Part shown: piece after piece, positions 24,208 through 35,100 of the stretch | Layout: every line of letters starts with the position of its first letter | Numbering within the stretch: the stretch's first letter is position 1 | NCBI GenBank assembly: GCA_963580455.1 | Contig: OY756963.1 | Coordinates: 24,385,555-24,449,554, forward strand | DNA from: Euonymus europaeus | Lineage: Eukaryota; Streptophyta; Magnoliopsida; Celastrales; Celastraceae | Direction of reading: 5' to 3' | Length of the DNA stretch: 64,000 nucleotides | Position numbers and translations under genes: made by a program | Notes under the pieces: model-generated | The model's input: the letters and a program-made list of their open reading frames with translations, nothing else | Told to the model about the DNA's origin: nothing | The model's database searches: none

Positions 24208-26797
24208 TTAAAAATCCTCATCAAGTAGGGAAGACTCGTTTGCCATCTCATGCAACTCATCAACTTCCCTGCTTTCACCCGCCAACTCTTCTTGTTCTTG
24301 TGATTGTGGTGGAGGCACTGATGACGATTGAAGTGGAGGCACTGACAATGGCTGTGACATAAATTTTCCCTGTTGATTGTTAAACAATGTCTGCCAATCA
24401 GTAGCACTTGAGTCAAAATCTCCCATATAAGGTAGAGGCATTGATCCCTTGAGAAGTTCTTCAGAAGTATAATTTCCCATTTGGTCATAGCCAGATGACT
24501 CCCCCATAGCAGCGATCCCAAATCCAAATTGATCTGGACACAAAATATGTGGTTGACGATTTTGCAGAGTCGACTCTTTATAAATAAAATTTGACATCTC
24601 ATTAGGGCTCGAGTCCACAAGGTTGGAGAGACGGACAGAATCAAGAGAAGGTGCAGACATTGGACCATTTCTATTCTCCCGAAAATAACTTCTGAATTCT
24701 GGTTTATATGCAGAAGTCATGGATTGTGGCTTAAAAAATTCTAAGAATCCTCCTTGACGATTGCATGTTGATAACGGATAACGTGATGAACTTGATTCAG
24801 CAGAATCAATCCTCAAGGCCTTTTGGTTAGCATCTTGCCCTTTTTTCAAAGAAAGACGATATTTCTGCAAAACAATTGTGTAAAAACTCCCTAGAAAGAA
24901 ATCGCAAATAATCTTCCACGACATTTGGAACTCAATAACTTTAACAATAACACATTACACTTTCAGAACATAATAATTTGGAATTTTCATTTCAAGTCTT
25001 GCTCAAGCCAAAAGCCGCTTTTACATTTTCTACAAGTACCTATTGCACAAAAAACAGAAACTTATTAAAAAAAAAAAACATCATTAGGGAGAGCTAACCT
25101 GTAAATGGCTTGCTACTTGTTCTTTCTTTAGTCCTTGGACATTCATAAGCTGTAGAATTTTCTTTGGATGAGCGTCTGTACCGGAGATATACCAAGATAA
25201 GAGCAACTTCCATTGAAACCAAGGAGAAGGAAAAAACTATATTAGAGTAAAGATACACTTTTGACGAATTTATCTAGAAACAGTTACCATCAATGCCTAG
25301 TACTCTGACAGCTTGCAAGAATTTTTCGTGTAGCTCAATTTTCCAAATTACATTCTTCTTCTTCTTCTTCTTCTTCTTCGCAAAGCCTGAATCATCTTCT
25401 ACATTCTCCTTATCCATGTCTTCCCTCTCCTTTCTTTTGCTCAATAGAGAACCCTGCTTCCCTGTTGTCATGACACATTTTAGATCATCACCTGATGCAT
25501 CATCAAGCAATGATTCCCCATAAAAGCTGCAGACTCCTTTTCCTGTAATCTTCTTTTCTTTCTTACTCATAAATGCAAACTGCCAGATGTTTTTCACATC
25601 TTTCATCGCAAGTGGCTTGACTAGATAAAATGCTGCTCCTTTAAAGGAACCTCCTAATATAGCATCATTACCATTGTCAGCTGACATAACTGCGATACAA
25701 CAAAAGACCAACCAAAGTCAGATGCTTTAAGATAGACCTTTTAAGTGCATGAGGAGCCTTTTACAAACAAATGATGCTAAACGTCTGAGAAAGGAAAACT
25801 TACTGACAACTGGCAAATTGGAGATATGTCCAAGTGTCTCAAGAAGATCATACTTGTCCATGTCAGGCAATTGACTCTCAGTGAGAATAAGGTCGAGCTC
25901 ATTTTCCTTTGCCCGCACAATGCACAGAGCGTCGGCAGCTCGTCTAGCCGTTAGGACTGCAAGCAAAAATGGTATAGGAATTTGTCAATCACATTTATAA
26001 CATGTGGTATTGATCAAAATTAGTTTAGTCCTTAAAATGACAGAAAAATAAAAGAAAAGGCACTCTCCATATAGGTTCGAGAAAAATATTAACTTTGTGA
26101 TACTAGTTACTTTATCCTTTACAAGTGCATTATTCTCCATGCCTCCATGGTGATCACAATGGTGGTGGCGGCGATCTTGAGATCCACAAATAGAAAAAAA
26201 TGATGCGAATATTAAAATAGACCATTGAAGTTCAATGCAAAATCCTTCAGCAAGTGGTTCTATTGATATAATTTCCAATTCATGAAATAGGGAACAAAGA
26301 TCTAAGCAACGCCACACACCTCTCCAGAATATGATTGAATATAAAATTCAAAGAACATTCATGACTCTTTGTCCCGTTTCAAAGATACAAAATTTACCTA
26401 GGATTACATGCAAAACCTTCATTCACTATTCATGAGAAATTTAAAGACGATGTAGAGATGGGATTATAACTCTTTACATGGAAATCATTACATGCTAAAG
26501 CAGCTTTTAGGGGCAGCCACGAATCAATACATTTAATCACAAACAGACATATGGCCATATGGGTGTTGCAAATGTAAATTGACATAGCATATAAAGCATC
26601 CAATTAATAAAAGTAAAAATATATTAAGAGAACGCCAGATTGTCATGATACATACCCTTATATCCAAATGTATGAAGCATTTTTGATAAAATTGCAAGAC
26701 ATGTAAAATCACCATCCACGAGCAAAACACTTACACCTACAGGTGGCATGACATCATCTTCGGTAATTCCAACAGAAATGGGTGCATCATTTTTCAT
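24208..26797 (-). CDS. Type-B-like response regulator with atypical receiver, copy B (intact)
   Basis: Five exons join in phase: 26797-26656, 25956-25804, 25689-25288, 25175-25099 and 24864-24208, giving 476 residues. Intron positions are the same as in copy A. The receiver has VDGD at residues 27-30 instead of the usual VDDD, Glu74 in LTESQLPDMD at the phospho-Asp position, and the conserved Lys in LVKPLAM. This should be a pseudo-receiver that cannot accept phosphate in the normal way; Glu may mimic the phosphorylated state. A linker with nine consecutive Lys leads into a complete GARP domain (VIWKIELHEKFLQAV, then AHPKKILQLMNVQGL, then QVASHLQKYR). The 218-residue C-terminal exon is Ser/Gln/Pro-rich and ends in an acidic tail (LDEDF), as expected of an activation domain. 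It probably acts in the nucleus. The target genes and any cytokinin link are unknown. Confidence 0.88.
25353..25379. repeat. (TTC)9 coding microsatellite
   Basis: Nine trinucleotide units lie inside exon 3 of response-regulator copy B. On the coding strand they give a nine-Lys run directly ahead of the GARP domain. Copies A and C lack the expansion. Confidence 0.95.
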
Positions 26798-28050
26798 GTT
26801 TCAGAAAGTATGAGACAAGAAAGAAATGCTAAGTTTTGGCTCAGAATGCTAAGTTCAGGCTCACTCAGCTTTCGTTGAGGGATAAGTGCACAGTCAAAAC
26901 ATGAGGCATATATTTATAGTAAAATGAGAAGCTAATATAATATGTAACAAATACACCATAATTGCAACCTACCAAAGGAAAATATTTCATGGGTATTTAT
27001 TTGTATCGGTAGCTTGGTCAACGCGATGACTAGATCTGTGCAGCAGGGTAATAATGGTAAACAAATAAATTCAAAATGATGCTCTCATAACTATTGTCGC
27101 AAAACAGAAAATTACTTAAAATTAAATTGCAAAGAAAATACTACTGAGGCAATTTCACCATTTTGACACCATATTCCAGTCTCTGGATAAGTTAAAATGC
27201 TTCTAACCGCTTTCCCTGGGTGAAAAGTCAACAGTAAAAACGTATCAGTCAAAGAAGAGGACCAGTCAAAAGGATAAAAAATTTCCATCTCAAGAAAATT
27301 GTCAAACTTTTAGTATGGCAGTTTCATAAATACCTCAAACAAATTACCTTTTTAAAAATTTGTAACAATGGGTAAGGGTAAGTAGGTAACGATAGACAGC
27401 AGACAACATCTCCATAGTTAAGTTTCAGCATAAACATCACGACTGACGATCGATTACCTGCTTATAATGAACAAGAAAATTACTCTCATCATAATGCTTG
27501 AAATTCACTGAAAATATATTTAGGACTACAGAAAATTCAGTCAACAATCTAAATAATCGTACAAAATGTAGAGTTAAGGATGTTATGTATTTCATCCTTT
27601 AAAAAAATGAAACAAAAAAACAAAAAGCTAGGGACATGCAACATATTATTGTACCATCTACTTCCACGGCTGACTGCCTTCACAAGAACACTGACCTACA
27701 CACAAAAAAAATAATAACAGTTGACTATGAGATTAACTAAGCATAGAAAATCTACAAAACTTGCACACTTCCCGCAATCTCTAGGTCTTCACAGTTTGCA
27801 TTATGTTGACATTTCACATGCAATGAAATCCTCTGACATTTACACACTAGCATATACAACTTGATTGGCAAGGATAAAAGCAGGTAATTACCTACCAAGC
27901 ACTATCTAAATACTTCTCCATGTAAAGACCATATCAGTCGCAACCATACAGTCAACAACAACAATGGTATATCTGACATAATGTGATCTAACAAACAGAA
28001 AGTGAAATCCTGGCTTCATACCAGATTATTTTCAAATTGCCACCTGGGTT
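26798..28050. other. Intergenic DNA between array copies
   Basis: It contains the promoter of copy B. From about 27.69 kb it also contains sequence similar to that lying downstream of GEN1 near 31.3-31.9 kb, part of a segmental duplication. No gene is seen. Confidence 0.55.
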
Positions 28051-28260
28051 TGTAAATTCAGTGATACTAAGTTGAACAGATTTAGGTTTAGGCGACATGC
28101 TAGACTTTCAAAACTGTGAGTTTGAACTCTTCTTTTATTCTCTAAGCTTCTGTTTGATATCAAAGAAGAAAACATGAATTCTGCAGCACTCTCAACAAGT
28201 TACACCATTTCCAATGTCCTCATATGCAGTTCAACAACGTCCCAGACATAAAGTGAAGAA
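27690..28260. repeat. Segmental duplication, left copy (partner about 31330-32470)
   Basis: Several landmarks occur in the same order in both blocks: an 'acttcccgcaat' segment, a 'ttggcaaggat' segment, a 'caagcact..ctaaatactt' segment, a 'cctggcttca/gctggcttta' segment and the end of GEN1. The right block is longer, with insertions between landmarks. The divergence suggests an old event. Confidence 0.65.
28052..28250 (-). pseudogene. Duplicated fragment of GEN1 last exon and intron 7
   Basis: The minus strand matches the GEN1 terminal exon and the intron ahead of it. One frame preserves SPKPKSVQLSITEF, compared with SPKSKDVQLSITEF in the real gene. The similarity continues through the exon-8 splice acceptor into the intron (the 'tccaacaacatccca' region). 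The other exons are absent and the fragment cannot make protein. It marks the edge of the segmental duplication that built the response-regulator array. Confidence 0.8.
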
Positions 28261-28959
28261 AATTCTCAACTCCAAAGAGAGGAAGTAGTTCTCTGCTTTT
28301 GTGAGGTGGCCCATGCCTTCCCATAGAACTAACTGAAACCCATATTAAACTTCGACATGGCAACAGCCTTCATTAAAACATACATTACATGTCTTTGTCG
28401 CATGCTAATCAATAAGAGTTATTATTAACTTCCTAACGTCACAATGTGTCCATCCACTTTTAATCATATAATTTTTTTTTATAAACAATCATATAACTTT
28501 CTTTCCCTTCACTACTTAAAAGAACCTCATATAGTCATATGTATTCACTCGAAAAACCATCACTAACTGCTTCCAAAAACACAGTTCAATTGCAATTAAT
28601 AGAGATGCATAACTTGTACCAGACAAAAAGCAGTATCTAATCTACAAAATTCTAGTTTATCCTAACTCACTCTGTGTCCGCCTCAGACCATCAAGTTTGA
28701 CCACCTTCATGACAAAAATCCTCTAATCTGAACAGAGTTCTGTACATTTCATGAGTATGGAATTTGAACCCAAGCTTGCAATATCGACGCATATCCGCTT
28801 ACCTATGTTGTCCAAGTATCATATTGTTGAAGAATTTAGGGTGATAGGTCGCACTAAAGCCTGAATCACCCACATTGGATAGAGTCTGTTCCTTTGAGAA
28901 CTTCACCTCTATGCATTTTTCATCTTGTTAGAGTGAGGTAACCCCTCAATGGCGAAATT

Positions 28960-30393
28960 TCCAAATCAACTTGGCTAGAATCAGGACAATAAAATCAGGA
29001 AAACTGTTCTGTAGAGTGGACTGTCCATGCATAAAATTTGGCAACCCATTAGGAGCTGTGTCCACATGATTGGTTGGATAGATAGAAACAAGAGAAGGCG
29101 TATACATAGAACCATTGAGATTCTCCTGAAAATAAATATCGAATTCTGGTTGATGAGTATATTGGGGGAATATTTCCTCAAGGCGGTTTGGGCAGACTCT
29201 TGTTCTTTTCTCACTGTTACAATAATTTCATTTAAAAAAAAAATAAAGACTGGGTAATCTAACGACTTGAAGTTGCTCAACAGTTTATATCTGTTTTCTA
29301 CTTTCATCACCGTTTCAGTGCAAATGGTGTACAACATTGTCATTTGGTGACTTGGGTTTCAAGTATTAAATAATTCAAAAATTGCTAGTCTTTACGCAGA
29401 ACGAACCTGTAAATGGTTTGGAACCTTTTCTTTCTTCTGTCCTTGGACATTCATATGCGCTAGAATGTTCTTTGGATGAGCATCTGCGTATAGAAAAACC
29501 AAGAAAGTAGACAAGCTCCCACCAAAACAAAGACAACGAAGGCAATAAATTAGAGTCGTGATACACTCATTATAAATTTGTATCTAAACACTTACTTTGA
29601 ATGCCCAATTCTTTTACAGCTTGTGAGAACTTCTCATGTAGCTCATCTGTCTAAATTACCCTCGACTTCACAACCTCAAAATTTTTGTTCCAACCTTCTT
29701 TATCCATCTCTTCCTGCTCATTTCCTTTGTCATATACCAAAACCTGCTTCTTTATTGTCATAACAGACTCCTGAGCCTCAGACTCACCATGTTGTGACTC
29801 CTCAGTGAAGCCGCTTAGTCCTTCCATAGGCATCATTCTTTCTGTCGTACTGATATAAGCAAACTGCCAGAGGTTCTTTACATCATTCATCATGAGTGGT
29901 TCCCCAAGACAAAAGACTACCCCTTTATGGTAGTTTCCAAGGATGGCTTTGCTATCATTCTCAGCTTAAATAACTGCAGTCAATGAAATTGATAGGCAAG
30001 ATGGAGGGGAGTACAATTGGAGTTCATGAGGCCAAAGTAAATGTTTCTGTTATCCAAACTCGCGAGCTGAGTAGCACCAACACTCGAAGTAGAAAAGAGC
30101 AAGAATTGGAGATTAAATCAATAGGATCATCAGTAAATATCACAAACAGGTGAACAGTAGCTGCAAATAAACAATTGGCAGTTTCACCAACATATTAAGT
30201 CATAACTATTAAGCATCTGAAAGAAGTGAAGACACAAAAAGAGAATGCATACCATTATATTCAAATCTGTGAAGCATATAAGAGTATAAGACACAGATGT
30301 AAGACATTATGTATCAACCAAGACACTAAGAGTAGTAGATGATCGAGCATCATTTTCAGTAAGATAAACCATGATGGACCCCTCACCGTTCAT
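28960..30393 (-). pseudogene. Type-B-like response regulator, copy C (dead)
   Basis: Homologues of exons 1, 3, 4 and 5 of copies A and B are recognisable in order. Exon 1 starts well (MNGEGSIM, then SVLVD) but then hits a stop and lacks the following acidic residue. Exon 2, which would hold the Glu/Asp site, is missing. Exon 3 has a stop where A and B read VMSADN, has lost the conserved Lys (LGEPLM instead of LMKPLQ), and has a second stop exactly where A has the Trp of IIWTDELHEKF. The last exon keeps only traces of the C-terminal region. It resembles copy A more than copy B in its promoter and exon 1. Confidence 0.88.
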
Positions 30394-30613
30394 GTTTGAG
30401 AATGACAGTAAGAGGCAGGAAAGAAATATTGAATTGGAGCGCACATACGAGGCTATGATGTAAAATTGTAAACAGATAAAATCCAAAATTTTAACCAATA
30501 GCCACCAATGGCACGGAACCAGAAACAATTTCTAAAAATCAAAATGATAAACCAAATAACTCTCGACAATGAAACTACCATATAAAAATGTATTAGTAAA
30601 TGAAAATTACAAT

Positions 30614-30890
30614 TCAATGGATAATGAGTTTCCAATATGAAGAATATTGTAAAATCTGTCATATGACATGGAATGTATATAAATTCCTCCAATAGGAAGA
30701 GTACAACAAGTCAATGGATAATGAATTTCCATATGAAGAAGATTGTAAGATCTGTCATATGAAATGTATAAATTCCATCAATAAGAAGAATACAAGTCAA
30801 TGGATAATGACTAATGAGTTTTCAATTTTTCATAAGAAGAAGATTGTAAAATCGTCATATGGAATGTGTATGAATTCCTTCAATAAGTTG
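30614..30890. repeat. Three imperfect tandem repeats upstream of copy C
   Basis: Units of about 86-97 bp begin at 30614, 30711 and 30797. Each starts TCAATGGATAATGA and carries GAAGATTGTAA and a CTGTCATATG-like core. Copy A has only a single related unit in the matching place (from about 23620). Confidence 0.85.
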
Positions 30891-30893
30891 CCA

Positions 30894-32127
30894 TTCAAAG
30901 ATTTTGCTTAGTTCCTTAAAAACATGGGACAGTGAACATCTTAGTTTTTAATCTACCTAAAACTGATGGAATAAGATTGATTTGAAGTGTTGACCAGTGG
31001 GTCATTAGCATATAGCAGACATTTTATAACTAAGCAAAAAAATCTCAGTAGAATAATTGCAAGTAACAAACTACAAATTTGACTGAACTTTATATGAAGG
31101 ATGCACATAAAATGCACTCATCAGTCCAAATAACTGAACAAACATAGAGATGACGATGTTTGTGTTATATTTTCCAAAAGTCAAGTCTTGCATCCTCAAC
31201 AAAAATCAAGCAAAAACCAAAAAAACTATGTGCAGATAAAACAGATACAACCACTATATCTAGGATCTTAGACGCAAAAGGTCAAGAGTATCTAATCATT
31301 ATGTTTTGTCGTCATTAAATAAATATAATAGTCGCTCATAGATTACTTACAACAAAAAATCTACCCAACTTGTTTACTTCCCGCAATTTGCAGATTCTTT
31401 GTGATGTCATACGGTCATTTCAGTGGCAGTGTAGCATATTTAACTTAATAGCCAAGTACAAAAGCTGGAAATTAACTTCAAGCACTACTAAATACTTGTC
31501 CTGCATATAAATAATATTTAAACCGGAATGCCCAGAAGATTTTATCCAATTATGAATTTCAAAAATACAAAGAACAAGATGCAAATATTAGAAGTTTGAC
31601 CACTAAAACAAAAGGCGTTGTCCTAATGACTTGAACGGTTAGAAGGGGCAAACCTATGCAAAATATTAGTCCAACGTGGTAATATTTTGTGAAATTGGTT
31701 TATGATTACAATTTAAATATGGCTTAATCTCTACCGTGGAAGTATAATGAGACTTTCATACAAGTTAGAATAAAAAACTTAATTGGCAAGGATGAGAGCA
31801 TACAATTAATAACCAAGCACTAAAGAAAAACTTCTCCAAGTGAAGACTGGATAACCCAAGTTCATAAAACTCAATAACCACATTGATGTAACTGATACAA
31901 TATCATGCAACTAACAGGAAAAGAAATGCTGGCTTTATCGTAGAACCCAGTACCCCAAAAAGGGTTGCTTTGCTTCAAGAATGGGTGTTGCCATACATAA
32001 AAGACATTTAATTACATAATACCTAGAGAATATAACTAAGGATTTGAAAACCAGAATCAAGTAGACATTTACATCATAACTATTGATTTCACCAACAAAA
32101 AGCGGCAAAAGATCCAAAATGCATAAA
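30894..32127. other. Intergenic DNA between copy C and GEN1
   Basis: This holds the 3' flank of GEN1 and the right copy of the segmental duplication. No gene is seen. Confidence 0.5.
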
Positions 32128-35100
32128 CTAAAGCATAAGGCGTCGCTTTACGGACTTTGAAATGTTTTTATTTGAGACCTTTATTTTTTCTTTTGATGTC
32201 CTGTCATCCCCAATTTCACAACTCGTGGATAAATCTTCTCCTGTATATGGATGAAGTTGTAATTTGGTAGAGCGGTAAAATTCAGTAATACTAAGTTGAA
32301 CATCTTTAGATTTTGGTGATCTACTAGACCCTTCAAATTGTGAGGTTGAACTCTTCCTTCTTTTTGATTCCCTAAGTTCCTGCCAATTTACAAACAAGAA
32401 AACGTTAAACTTCTGCAACGCCTCCATAAGCTACTTTATTTCCACTTTCCTCTAACGTAATCCAACAACATCCCACGACATAAATATTTAATCCATTTGT
32501 AGATGATATTCATCAAGCACGTGGAATAAACTAACAACTCAAGCAGATGATGCACCTCTATGAAAAGTAAGGCCAACTCATGCAGTCATTGATTTTTGGG
32601 ATTTCCAAGCTCCTAAACAAATATAAAAATTTTACATACTACCACAGTACCACCTCTCATTACAATTAGATATTTTGTATCAAAAAACTTTAAATACTCC
32701 AATATAACCAATTTCCTAATACATCCACTTCTAGTCAGATCATTTCTTGTTGTACCACAGCTTGAATGATCCTTATACATACTCACTTTATAGCCATAAA
32801 TCACCTAGCATTTTGTGCTGCAAAACAGCTAAACCATCAGTAACACAGAACCATTTGATGAAAATCTCTGATCATTTTAAATTAATTGAAATGCATAGAG
32901 TGCATAACACTCCATCCATAATTTCACTTCATCTATGACACCCTTATCCATCTTAACCACCTTCCCCCATCCGCCTCCTTGAAATTTATCAAACATTATA
33001 AGAATTACCACCTCTATGTTGGCCATCCATTTTGACTATACTCACAAATCCTAGGATGAAAATTTTCACAAGCACGTGGGGAAAAGGAATTTTTAACAAA
33101 AAGCAAACACTCAATCCAACTACTGAGTTGAGATCTTTTTGAATGGATTTTTTTTTGAACGGAGAGATCTTAAGAGCCAATGCTCTTGGATATCTCACAT
33201 ATGTGAACTTCTCTTTTTTATTTGACCGCCATTTGACAAAAACAAAAAAAACGTAATCCAACAATTAAGCAGAGATCTTAAGTTTCGAATGATCTTGGAT
33301 ATCTTGCACAAGTGGGCATCCCTTTTCTTGACATATTATTTCACCACAATGTAATGATGTGTGCAACTGTGCGCTTGAGGACGAGAGGGAGGGAGGGAAA
33401 AGGAGACACAAACACACAGAGAAGATGTAGAGAAAACTATTGGAAAAGAACAAAATAATACCTTATCCTTCAAAAATCTGTCAACTTCAACAGGAAAAGC
33501 AGCACTAACAAGCTCCATATTTTCATCTGTCAACAAAAAGCAATGCCCAGCATCCACATGAATCTGGGGGGCATCATCCTCCAATAGATCGGTGGATTCA
33601 TCAGATTCTATGGACACTCCTTCATGTATATAAGAATCTTCGACAGTAATAGGATAAAGAGCACTGCCCATAAGGGGGGTAGCTTTCTTCCATTGGACCA
33701 CATACACTTGATGCCCATATCTCATTTTCATACGTAAAATAGAATCGAACTCATATTGACCACATAACAAAGTTCTATCAGGCTTTGCCTCGATTTTTCT
33801 CAAATATATTGTGGACAGCATGGGAAGCATTCTCTGTCGAATGTAAGCTGGCTCCCAGTGCAGATGGTAAACCAAGAAATCAACTAGCATCTCATTATAT
33901 GGGCTTCCCCATGATATGGCAGGGCCATCATTAGCTGTAAAAAAAATTTGAGACTTAATTTAGACCAGGATAAAATCAAGTAACTTTTATATATTCTGAT
34001 GTATTTAAAATATATATATATAGAAGGAGAAAACATGACTGATGCCAATTCTTATCCAAAGCTCAAATAATGTTAAATCCACACACACACTTTAAAAATA
34101 TATATAAAGTCAAATGCATCATATAAGGAGAAAACAGGGCCATCAAATTCTTTCTTTTTTCTGAACAAATACTTCAAAACAAAATTCCTTTTGAAATGCA
34201 TCATATAAAATAAAATAAAATAATAGTCTGAGAAGCTTAAACAAATGCACCAGAATGTTCTCCATTGTCGTTACACAAATACATTTTAAGAATCCCATCA
34301 TTTGGAAAGTTTGGCTCCATTGCAATCTTGTTGCAAACTTTGATCTGCCAAGCTGCATGCCTTTTCTTCTCTTTTTCTTCCCGACTCTGCAATTCATTTT
34401 CCAAACAACAGTTCAATGAGATACGAGAAATGCATGATGCAGAGGGAGGAAGGGAAAGAAAGGGGTGATCCACCACATACTAACTTTAAATCCCAGTTTG
34501 AAGCTCAAGACACTTTTCCCTTTTCATAAGATAGTGAAGAACATAGATACAAGAGTTTAGCGACAAAAGTAAGATACCTTATCGCAGGTGATGCAAATAC
34601 ATTTATACCCCTCTGGCTTTTGCATGCAACCATCACTGGTAACACAGTATTTACAAGAAAACTTCAAATGATTCTTTTTACTGCCTGGATGTCCACAAAA
34701 TGAACAATGAAAGGATTTTGTCTTTGGCGAGCTCTCATCTGAACTGGGTTTAGAATCATCTCCAGATTTTAAGCCACTCAAAAATAGGGGATGCTCACTA
34801 TTGCCTATTTCATGCAACCTGTTTCAATCATCTCATTAAATTCATATAGTTATGATTTTCAACAAAAAACACAACCTTACAAGTATGTTATGAGCACAGA
34901 AAAATGAAAAACAAACCTATTCAGTATCTCATCTGCACCGCAAGTTTGGACAAAACGAAGGGCCGTCTCAACCCCAATTCCCTGCACTCCATTTAGATCA
35001 TGGTCATTTCCGACCAAAAGAGAGATGGCTATCAAGTGTTCCCTCTTCAACCCTAAACCAGTTTCAATATCTGATATATGGTAGCATTCAAATGGTTCCT

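Noticed and set aside
24195..24668. 157-codon frame on the minus strand
   Set aside because: It overlaps the C-terminal exon of response-regulator copy B in another frame. Copy B's frame continues a joined, conserved protein.
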